Below, in pieces: positions 1 to 4,669 of a stretch of 6,995 nucleotides of DNA (positions are counted from its first letter, which is position 1; every line of letters starts with the position of its first letter). Origin of the DNA: Bacteroidota bacterium (lineage in GTDB: Bacteria > Bacteroidota > Bacteroidia > 2-12-FULL-35-15); assembly GCA_021413595.1 (NCBI GenBank), contig JAIOQD010000128.1, positions 1 to 6,995 of the forward strand. Direction: 5' to 3'. The notes beneath the pieces were generated by a model. That model made no database searches. It was given only the letters and a program-made list of their open reading frames with translations, and had not been told where the DNA came from. The position numbers were made by a program, and so were the translations under genes.

Positions 1-96
1 TTATTCATAGCTATTTCATTTTAGGAAATATAAAAATAGGGTTTTTTTTCTATTTGTTTACCGTCCGATTTTTGGGAGGGCTTACTCCTTCATTAA
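1..96. other. Non-coding tail downstream of the Fic gene
   Basis: No reading frame of note is visible. On the minus strand, just past the fic stop, there is a weak AT-only inverted repeat (AAATAG at 34-39, CTATTT at 50-55) followed by a T-rich stretch, which could act as a poor terminator. The stem is only 6 bp with no G/C core, so I do not call it a terminator. A small GGAG/CTCC symmetry lies at about 75-89. The next gene on this side is outside the window. Confidence 0.4.
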
Positions 97-1050
97 CTAT
101 TTCAATATATATTTTGTTTTGTTTTTGTCACCACGAGCATAAAACATATTCAACTCTAACCCTTTCTTTAAGTCTCTGCTAGCTGTTGCTGAAGAGAGGT
201 CTTTAAAAATGTTCATATAGTCTTTTCTAGAAAACTCATTAAGTCCTAATTTTATAAAGTACTCCAATCTGTCTAAATCTTTTAAAATCCTATTATTATA
301 ATTTAATAAATCATTTAATGATAAGTCAATAACATTAAGCATATATTCTATAAAATGAGTTGATTTTCCAGTTTTATCACTTTTAGCTAATGCATGATAG
401 TAATTCTTTTGTGTCTGACTAATTAATGTTTCGAAAGGAAGAAATTCAAAAACCGGATATTCTTGCGTTAAAATGATTGTTTGCCAAAGCCTTCCCATCC
501 TTCCGTTTCCGTCCAAAAAAGGGTGAATAAATTCCATTTCGTAATGAAAAACACAACTTTTTATTAAGGTTAATTCGTTTGGGTCTTTTAAGTAATTAAA
601 TAAATCTTTCATCAAATAAGGGACGTTTTTATATGGAGGAGCAATATGTTCAATCTTTGTCCCTTTTACAATTCCTACTCCTTTGTTCCTATAATTACCT
701 GCACTATCCATTAATTCGTTCATTAATATTTTATGGGCAGCTAAAAAACTTTTTTCAGATGAAAATTTGAATCCCCCCAACCTTTCATAGACTTTAATAG
801 CGTTTAACACCTCTAAAATATCTTTTTGGGGGCCAACAACTCTTTTATCCTCAATTAAAGCCGTTATCTGCTCTTCTGTTAATGAATTTCCTTCAATCTG
901 TAATGATGAATGGATAGTTTTTATTCGATTTTGTTTCCCTAGCTGAGGGGACGGCTTGCTCAAATAGTTGGCATTTACAATTCCAATTTTTTCTGATATT
1001 GAAGCAATAGACTTTAAAATTTTTGTTGTTATGTCGTAGGGCGGTTTCAT
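97..1050 (-). CDS. Fic family protein (class II, AMPylase-type) with C-terminal winged helix
   Basis: Fic enzymes usually transfer AMP from ATP to a hydroxyl side chain of a target protein. The frame shows the catalytic motif HPFLDGNGRMGR at residues 176-187, with the general base His176 and the phosphate-binding GNGR. It also has an N-terminal inhibitory motif of the (S/T)xxxE(G/N) type (SLQIEGN, about 49-55), which makes it a self-inhibited class II protein. Residues about 268-313 (SRKDYM...SSATASRDLKKG) look like the winged-helix DNA-binding domain found at the end of many Fic proteins. The length, 317 aa, is normal. The frame could open at a TTG at 1101, adding 17 residues, but that TTG coincides with the proposed -33 promoter element and MKPPYDIT is the usual family start, so ATG at 1050 is chosen. 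The gene is monocistronic as far as can be seen. The target protein is unknown. Confidence 0.93.
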   Translation of the reverse strand: MKPPYDITTKILKSIASISEKIGIVNANYLSKPSPQLGKQNRIKTIHSSLQIEGNSLTEEQITALIEDKRVVGPQKDILEVLNAIKVYERLGGFKFSSEKSFLAAHKILMNELMDSAGNYRNKGVGIVKGTKIEHIAPPYKNVPYLMKDLFNYLKDPNELTLIKSCVFHYEMEFIHPFLDGNGRMGRLWQTIILTQEYPVFEFLPFETLISQTQKNYYHALAKSDKTGKSTHFIEYMLNVIDLSLNDLLNYNNRILKDLDRLEYFIKLGLNEFSRKDYMNIFKDLSSATASRDLKKGLELNMFYARGDKNKTKYILK

Positions 1051-1060
1051 GATACTATCA

Positions 1061-1101
1061 TTTGATATTATCAAAAGTAATTTAATTCTGTCACTTTGCA
1101 A
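1061..1101 (-). promoter_or_regulatory. fic promoter with overlapping palindromic operator
   Basis: On the minus strand a TTG (1101-1099) is followed after exactly 19 bp by TACTTTTG (1079-1072). This matches the Bacteroidota primary sigma pattern TTG-N19-TAnnTTTG. A perfect inverted repeat, TTTGATA-T-TATCAAA, at 1061-1075 overlaps the end of the -7 box and the expected start site near 1065, about 11 bp before the ATG. A repressor bound there would block the polymerase. The Fic protein's own winged-helix domain is the obvious candidate, but that link is inference. Confidence 0.6.
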
Positions 1102-1306
1102 TTTTTAATCACAAATAATTCTTCTTAATTAAAGTAGTTTTTGCTTTAACTTATTAGAATATGGCTCTTGAACTTTTAATTCAATTATTCGGTCTTTTGT
1201 TAGTCTTGAATTTTAATATAATGTCGTATTCGTCCCTTGCTTGTCAAAGTATTGTTTCAACAATTTTTGCATTTAGATTTATCGTCTTGTTATTAAGGAT
1301 TTGTGT
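1102..1306. other. AT-rich gap between fic and the DUF1826-like gene
   Basis: About 205 bp without a supportable gene. Short minus-strand frames here (for example one reading QARDEYDIILKFKTNKRPN) are interrupted by stops and match nothing I recognise. They could be remnants of a decayed gene. A small symmetrical site, ATTGTT-TC-AACAAT, lies at about 1252-1265. No tRNA or strong terminator is seen. Confidence 0.4.
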
Positions 1307-2005
1307 TCAACAGATCATCAACAACCTATTCTGTCCGGATTTTTCCATTGGTGCACGGTGAAGACAGGGAAGAACTTGACTTTCGGGGTAATCAACCGCC
1401 AACCGCCATAAGTTACCAAGGCCTAGGCTTATTGGACGTGCATAAGGTTTAGCTTTATAGTGTAGATCAAAGAAATGTTCAGTTAAGAATGATTCAAATC
1501 CTTCATCTGCTCCACAATATAGTTTTTTGAGTTTATCACGTATTTCAGGAATAAGCACTTTCTTTTTGCCTTGTGAATTCGGTAATATTTCACTCGACTC
1601 GCCATGGTAAGTGCATAAAAAGGTGTCAACTGGTATAGGAGAGCGATCTACATGAAAAGAATAAATATCGGTTGAAAAAAACGGGTAGGTATCATCCCTA
1701 TCATAGTAGCTGATCACATTAAGGATTGGCGAAGCGCCATGGGCTTTCAATACCTTCAAGTCATTTAAAAGGATTTCACGGGCAAGTTGTCCTTGTTCAG
1801 TCAACTGAAGTTCAAAGATTTCCTCAGGTTCAATTACCGCAATATTTCCGTTTAGCTCTACCTTTTTAACAATCTCAGAAAAATCACCAATTAGTTTACG
1901 AGTCCAACAAATCGCATTAATGTCTCCATTAAATGGCGTAGAAACAAGGTCTTGAAAATTCGTCACAACTTGAATTTGATTCTCAGGATGAGGTAAATCT
2001 ATCAT
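1307..2005 (-). CDS. DUF1826-like protein, possible Fe(II)/2-oxoglutarate-type oxygenase fold
   Basis: A 232-aa soluble protein with no signal peptide or membrane segment. Its pattern resembles DUF1826 proteins: a central FHVDRSPIPVDTFLCTYHG (about 117-135), close to the family's FHVDxxPxRLLxTYxGPGT block, and a C-terminal HRAP...NRLLM (216-230), matching the family's HRSP...RLLL. Read as metal ligands, His118-x-Asp120, His216 and Arg227 (His plus 11) have the order and spacing of HxD...H...R in Fe(II)/2OG dioxygenases. This is a pattern observation, not a demonstrated activity. The protein ends a few residues after the RLLM block, where relatives usually continue with a short hydrophobic/Asp segment, so the 3' end may be slightly trimmed. 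It starts at an ATG preceded by an AT-rich leader without a Shine-Dalgarno, which is normal in Bacteroidota. The substrate is unknown. Confidence 0.72.
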   Translation of the reverse strand: MIDLPHPENQIQVVTNFQDLVSTPFNGDINAICWTRKLIGDFSEIVKKVELNGNIAVIEPEEIFELQLTEQGQLAREILLNDLKVLKAHGASPILNVISYYDRDDTYPFFSTDIYSFHVDRSPIPVDTFLCTYHGESSEILPNSQGKKKVLIPEIRDKLKKLYCGADEGFESFLTEHFFDLHYKAKPYARPISLGLGNLWRLAVDYPESQVLPCLHRAPMEKSGQNRLLMIC

Positions 2006-2029
2006 AATGGTTGATGTAATATAAAATCA

Positions 2030-2068
2030 TTTGGCCAAAATTTAGCTAAAGCTTGTCATTTAGCTATA
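2030..2068 (-). promoter_or_regulatory. Tandem TTTrGCyAAA palindromes upstream of the DUF1826-like gene
   Basis: Two perfect 10-bp palindromes of one consensus lie side by side: TTTGGCCAAA (2030-2039) and TTTAGCTAAA (2041-2050), centres 11 bp apart. A third partial copy, TTTAGCTATA, is at 2059-2068. They sit 25-63 bp before the ATG on the minus strand. The minus-strand TAAATTTTG across 2037-2045 resembles a -7 box with one extra base. Helical-turn spacing suggests cooperative repressor binding. The regulator is unknown. Confidence 0.42.
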
Positions 2069-2191
2069 ACGGTTGGCTTGGTGTTGTGGCGGAAATCGAA
2101 GCACAAAAATTCAATTTTGCACCAAAGTTCAATTGAAAAACTGAACTTGAATTACCACAAAACCCGCCATATTGTTAAACCGATGTTGTGC
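2068..2191. repeat. attC-like stem-loop element, copy 1
   Basis: The plus strand starts AACGGTTGGCTTGG and ends AAACCGATGTTGTGC. The ends pair imperfectly: AAC (2068-2070) with GTT (2185-2187), then GG, and TGGCGG (2087-2092) with CCGCCA (2164-2169). Many mismatches in between are G-T wobbles. The interior holds nested stems: AATTCAA with TTGAATT, and AAGTTCA with TGAACTT. The distance AAC to GTT is 120 bp. The element is clearly related to the copy at 3805-3933: the first 25 bases from AAC match at 18 positions, and the 3' arms share AACCsGCCAT...GTT...CC.ATGTT. The boundary motifs deviate from the strict RYYYAAC/GTTRRRY consensus of integron attC sites. Alternatives are an ordinary interspersed hairpin repeat or a structured RNA. 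Confidence 0.5.
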
Positions 2192-2203
2192 GTTCGGTTT
2201 TTT
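2177..2203 (+). terminator. Possible intrinsic terminator at the edge of element copy 1
   Basis: AAACCGA (2177-2183) pairs perfectly with TCGGTTT (2194-2200) around a 10-base loop and runs into six consecutive T on the plus strand. The shape is that of an intrinsic terminator, but no plus-strand gene precedes it, so it may simply be an alternative fold of the repeat element. Confidence 0.3.
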
Positions 2204-2250
2204 AATTTCTTTGTAACTTCCTTATTGGCTACTGTCTTTTTTTTCGCAGG

Positions 2251-2644
2251 TCAATTAGATTCTATTTTTAAAGAAGTCATCAACATTGAACCACCCACAG
2301 ATTTGTCGTTAAATAAAGTTACTTTTTCTTTTTCTTCTTTCAATGCCAACGTATAAAGTAAAGGCAAGTAATGTTCAGATGTTGGGATAGCTTAATCAAA
2401 TGCTTTCCTTGCGATTTAAAATCAATCAATTTTGATGTTCTCCACTTAAAATGTGGCTTTTTATCTTTTCGTTTGCTTCTGTTGCCCAATCAGAAACATA
2501 ATGTTCGTTCTCAATTCCCCAAGCGACTAAACGTAAATTATGAACCATATTTCCACTTCCTATAATCAAAATTCCTTTTTGACGAAGGCTACTTATTTCT
2601 TTTGCCAGTTCATACACGATGTTATTAAAGGCAATAATACCATT
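2251..2644 (-). pseudogene. Decayed LigB/YgiD-type extradiol dioxygenase (4,5-DOPA dioxygenase family), 3' half only
   Basis: Three consecutive minus-strand pieces in different frames read as the C-terminal half of this family. Piece one (2426-2644) contains KGILIIGSGNMVHNLRLVAW and DWATEANEKIKSHILSGEH, the classic GSGNxVHNL block. Piece two (2403-2429) reads LIDFKSQGK. Piece three (2251-2403) reads AIPTSEHYLPLLYTLALKEE and ends GGSMLMTSLKIESN before TGA. Joining them needs two frameshifts, and a TAA at 2392-2394 falls where a sense codon is expected. The N-terminal half, with most of the metal site, is absent; upstream lies the end of the DsbA-family gene instead. Intact relatives are about 260-280 aa; about 130 codons remain. 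The gene is certainly non-functional as read. It is probably a former downstream neighbour of the DsbA gene. Confidence 0.85.
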
Positions 2645-2668
2645 GATTTTAAAAATTATTTTCTATCC

Positions 2669-2682
2669 ATTTAATATTAAAT
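2669..2682. repeat. 14-bp perfect AT palindrome between dsbA-like gene and dioxygenase remnant
   Basis: ATTTAATATTAAAT is a perfect palindrome 21 bp past the stop of the DsbA-family gene, just before the broken end of the dioxygenase remnant. It could be a weak 3' end signal, a protein site, or a rearrangement scar. With only A/T pairs, chance is a real alternative. Confidence 0.35.
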
Positions 2683-2703
2683 AAAAATGGTTAAGATATT
2701 TTT

Positions 2704-3702
2704 TTACAGTTTTAGTAAATTCCAAATTGCTCCGTTCTTTGTAGTTGATTTCCCTAGCATTCCTTTTTCAGTAAGCTCATTCAAAAAAATTTCACTTTCC
2801 TTTCTTGGATTTCCGGATAGTTCGGAAAATTCCTTTGCTGTTAGTGTTGGATGTTTTGAAAAGAGTGCTTCCCAATTTTTACTGTATTCATTTTTTATAA
2901 TTGTGGGGTCTAGTTTTAGGATGGATGTTTCATAAAAAGCATACGGTTTTGAGCCATAAACGAACTCTTTGTTTCCATCACTGTCTATAAAAAAGAGAGA
3001 AGGAAAGCCTCTTACACCCATTTCTTTTGCTAATTTCAAATCTTCTTCAAATAGCCTTACTGCTTTTCCTTTAAAATCGATTTTTAATTGTTCGATATTT
3101 AGTCCAACAGTTTTAGCTGCGGTTGCAATGTGTTCCCATTTGGCAATATTCTTTTTCTGTAAGAAAACCATTTCTCTCATTTCTCTCATAAATAAAATTG
3201 CTTTTTCAAGATCCTGCATCTGTGCTGCTTTAAACGCGATGGAAGGCGGATAAGAAGAGTCTAGTGGGTCGATTAACCAAATGTCTCCGTCAATAGGCAT
3301 ATCATAATGTACACTTACTTCATCCCAATGGCCTGCTACATCTGATGGTTTACTAATACCGCCACTATTGTAACCCCAGTCTGGCAAAAGTCCACCCATA
3401 CGATATTCAATTTCTATATGGTTTCCATATTCTAATTTTAGCTTCCTTAATTGTGGTTCAATACCCCAACAAGAAGAACAAATAGGGTCAGTGAAATAAA
3501 CCACCTTTATGGACTTAGTTGTTGATTGAATTTTGTTAATAGCGGAGGTGTCCTTATCATTAGAAGGAATTTCACACATTCCTGTTTCTGGGTCGCATAA
3601 TAGCGGATTAATTTGTTCTTTCATTTTTGTCGTTTTTTGAGAATAACAACTCGTATTCGAGAAGGTTATTAATAGTAATAAATTTAAGAATACTGCTTTC
3701 AT
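2704..3702 (-). CDS. DsbA-family (FrnE-like) thioredoxin-fold protein
   Basis: A 332-aa thiol oxidoreductase-type protein. The active site is CSSC (residues 75-78) in the strand-helix context YFTDPICSSCWGIEPQL, followed by the helical DsbA insertion, with the cis-proline loop GVRGFP (Pro234) packed against the cysteines. This is the COG2761/FrnE-type arrangement. Residues about 285-330 (LTAKEFSELSG...FLNELTEKGML...GAIWNLL) look like a small winged-helix-type end. A second cysteine pair, CDPETGMC (36-43), precedes the fold. The start is uncertain. From ATG 3702 the protein begins with a hydrophobic stretch and a cysteine (FLNLLLLITFSNTSC, Cys19) that could be a lipoprotein signal, although the lipobox is weak. 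An internal ATG at 3624 (Met27, MKEQINPLLCDPETG) would give the cytosolic form common in relatives. The 3702 start follows directly after the stop of the yceI remnant, suggesting former translational coupling. Confidence 0.88.
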   Translation of the reverse strand: MKAVFLNLLLLITFSNTSCYSQKTTKMKEQINPLLCDPETGMCEIPSNDKDTSAINKIQSTTKSIKVVYFTDPICSSCWGIEPQLRKLKLEYGNHIEIEYRMGGLLPDWGYNSGGISKPSDVAGHWDEVSVHYDMPIDGDIWLIDPLDSSYPPSIAFKAAQMQDLEKAILFMREMREMVFLQKKNIAKWEHIATAAKTVGLNIEQLKIDFKGKAVRLFEEDLKLAKEMGVRGFPSLFFIDSDGNKEFVYGSKPYAFYETSILKLDPTIIKNEYSKNWEALFSKHPTLTAKEFSELSGNPRKESEIFLNELTEKGMLGKSTTKNGAIWNLLKL

Positions 3703-3801
3703 TTATTGTTTTACAAATTGTAGTGCTGCATTTATTTTAATCTCGTTACCTACCATAACGCCACTTGTTGATGTTTTTTTTAGGTTTCGCTTTTTCAAAC
3801 T
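3703..3801 (-). pseudogene. 3' remnant of a YceI-like (lipocalin-type periplasmic) gene
   Basis: The last 25 codons before a TAA at 3703-3705 read KKTSTSGVMVGNEIKIN, then AALQFVKQ. This resembles the C-terminus of Bacteroidota YceI proteins, which typically end in a GGVLVGDxVKIxxExxxxKQ pattern. A short stretch in another frame (FEKAKP) just upstream may be a frameshifted continuation. Further upstream the sequence stops dead at the attC-like element (GCCCAAC, 3805-3811), so the 5' 80-90% of the gene is missing. The TAA is followed immediately by the ATG of the DsbA-family gene. The fragment is too short for certainty. Confidence 0.55.
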
Positions 3802-3804
3802 GAC

Positions 3805-3933
3805 GCCCAACGGTCGGCTTAACGCAGTGGCCGACTCCGTGAAGATAATTAATCTGCCAAGATAAAGCTTCCTAAGCGAACCGGATTATCATATTTACGA
3901 TAAACCGGCCATTGAGTTTAGCCAATGTTAGTT
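3805..3933. repeat. attC-like stem-loop element, copy 2
   Basis: The plus strand starts GCCCAACGGTCGGC (GCCCAAC fits RYYYAAC; on the minus strand it reads GTTGGGC, a perfect GTTRRRY core) and ends GCCAATGTTAGTT. After AAC/GTT and a 3-4 base spacer, the 17-bp arms GGCTTAACGCAGTGGCC (3816-3832) and GGCCATTGAGTTTAGCC (3907-3923) pair at 14 of 17 positions. An inner stem pairs CCGGATTATC with GATAAACCGG. AAC to GTT spans 121 bp, against 120 bp in copy 1. Size, imperfect symmetry, spacer and core resemble integron attC sites read on the minus strand. It is also possible that this is a Bacteroidota interspersed hairpin with no recombination role. Confidence 0.55.
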
Positions 3934-4051
3934 GCATGTGCACCTTTTCGTTTCTCACCCGCATCACACACAGAATTAGCTTCTCAACTATTCCTCATAG
4001 TTCCAATTAGATTCGTCTAAGGTATAAAAATCTTAGTCTTAATGAGCATTC
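3934..4051. other. Gene-free stretch left of the interspersed hairpin
   Basis: No coding sequence can be supported. A small hairpin, TTAGA-TTCG-TCTAA, with a stable tetraloop, is at 4007-4020, and CTTAG-type half sites recur within the next 25 bp. Nothing else is recognisable. Confidence 0.35.
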
Positions 4052-4079
4052 TTACTTTTTGTCTTGAAACAAAAAGTAA
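4052..4079. repeat. 10-bp perfect hairpin of Bacteroidota interspersed-repeat type
   Basis: TTACTTTTTG (4052-4061) and CAAAAAGTAA (4070-4079) form a perfect 10-bp stem with an 8-base loop. The loop TCTTGAA (4062-4068) can instead pair with TTCAAGA (4087-4093), giving a competing fold. Similar TACTTTTTGTCTTGA-type sequences recur between genes in Bacteroidota as far as I recall. The GC-richer stretch that follows, to about 4160, contains GGCC repeats and no gene. Confidence 0.5.
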
Positions 4080-4206
4080 CAAAAAATTCAAGAAAAGGCC
4101 ATCGGCTTACGCACAGGCCAACTCAGCCCCCGCAGCCTTTTCCGGCCAACACACCTTTCTGACAAGATTTTTAGCAAATTGAAAAAAAAATAGGAAATGT
4201 CATTTT

Positions 4207-4299
4207 TTATTGGGAACTTTCAAAACTCAAATGACAGTCGATAAATACAAAGAAGGAGTGTCTTTCTCTCCAGTCATTTGAGTTTTGAAAGTGATTCAT
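4207..4299 (-). CDS. Hypothetical 30-aa small protein or leader peptide within an inverted repeat
   Basis: A 30-codon frame starts at ATG 4299 and ends at TAA 4207, reading MNHFQNSNDWRERHS..., with FIDCHLSFESSQ at the end. Seven bases upstream lies GGAGGAGG (4314-4307), an unusually strong Shine-Dalgarno for Bacteroidota, where such sites are rare. The two ends of the frame are reverse complements of each other because they lie in the 20-bp inverted repeat 4216-4235/4273-4292. It could be a leader peptide whose translation controls the hairpin, a small protein, or coincidence. No family is recognised, and the evidence rests on the ribosome site alone. Confidence 0.3.
   Translation of the reverse strand: MNHFQNSNDWRERHSFFVFIDCHLSFESSQ
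4216..4292. repeat. Perfect 20-bp inverted repeat with 37-bp loop
   Basis: ACTTTCAAAACTCAAATGAC at 4216-4235 is the exact reverse complement of 4273-4292. The loop contains GGAG/CTCC (4255-4258, 4268-4271). TGTCATTT at 4198-4205 can also pair with AAATGACA (4229-4236), so two mutually exclusive folds exist. On the minus strand the repeat is followed after about 25 bases by a run of nine T (rev. 4190-4182), so the whole could form the end of a transcript. It could alternatively be a miniature mobile element end pair. Confidence 0.6.
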
Positions 4300-4544
4300 T
4301 ATAAATCCTCCTCCTTTTTTTCTCTTTTCTAAATAAATTTGAGGATTTTCTTAGGAGCTGAAATTGATCTTCTGAGTTTTCTTGATATCGGATCGATACG
4401 CTCTTTTCTGCCCACAATTCGTCACACTTAGCATGAGTTTCGCCCTCAGCAACACAGTTTGTAACACTCTGCAATTGGTTTCGTCTGTGAGTGAGCTTTT
4501 CGTGCGTGGGCTCTTTTTTTAATTGCATTGCAACTAACAACTTT
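4300..4544. other. Gene-poor leader-like stretch between twin palindromes and the small ORF
   Basis: A minus-strand frame of 100 codons crosses this area (4274-4576), but it starts inside the palindrome, ends inside the inverted repeat and has an unnatural K/R/E/N-rich composition, so I do not call it a gene. A small palindrome, TATCG-GAT-CGATA, is at 4386-4398. If the palindromes at 4545-4610 belong to a promoter reading leftwards, this would be a leader of about 240 nt leading to the Shine-Dalgarno at 4314-4307. Confidence 0.35.
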
Positions 4545-4610
4545 ATATTACGAAACTCGTTTCGTAATATTACCATTTTGAACTGATATACGAAGGTAGT
4601 TTCGCATATA
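4545..4610. promoter_or_regulatory. Twin operator-like palindromes 40 bp apart
   Basis: Copy A (4545-4570) has perfect 12-bp arms, ATATTACGAAAC and GTTTCGTAATAT, around a TC centre. Copy B (centre 4597/4598) is an imperfect version: ATATACGAA...TTTCGCATAT. Both share TACGAA-N4-GTTTCG-N-A, and their centres are exactly 40 bp apart, about four helical turns. This is the pattern expected for a dimeric repressor such as a TetR-type protein. No regulator gene lies nearby in the window, and the gene they once controlled is not evident. They lie downstream of the lutC-type gene, so they do not serve it. Confidence 0.55.
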
Positions 4611-4669
4611 TCCTGATAGGTGAAATGCTTTTTTTTGTAAAAATTCGGTTTGAAGTAATGAATGTGTTT

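Noticed and set aside
1051..1101. Extended fic start at the TTG at 1101
   Set aside because: The TTG serves as the -33 element of a consensus promoter, and the family normally begins at MKPPY, so the extra 17 residues are probably not translated.
1161..1361. A 66-codon plus-strand frame
   Set aside because: It overlaps the 3' end of the DUF1826-like gene on the other strand, and its hydrophobic look comes from AT-rich DNA. There is no ribosome site or family match.
2078..2565. Two plus-strand frames of 92 and 64 codons
   Set aside because: They run antisense to the repeat element and the dioxygenase pseudogene, whose minus-strand reading gives recognisable family motifs.
2687..3253. Plus-strand frames of 82 and 94 codons
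   Set aside because: They are antisense to the DsbA-family gene, which is clearly the real reading.
4274..4576. A 100-codon minus-strand frame downstream of the lutC-type gene
   Set aside because: It begins inside the 26-bp palindrome, ends inside the 20-bp inverted repeat, matches no family and has an odd charged composition. The symmetrical DNA explains the sequence better than coding.
3805..4610. CRISPR array or retron-type element suggested by many inverted repeats
   Set aside because: The repeats are few, of different sequence and unevenly spaced, and no Cas or reverse transcriptase gene is in the window.
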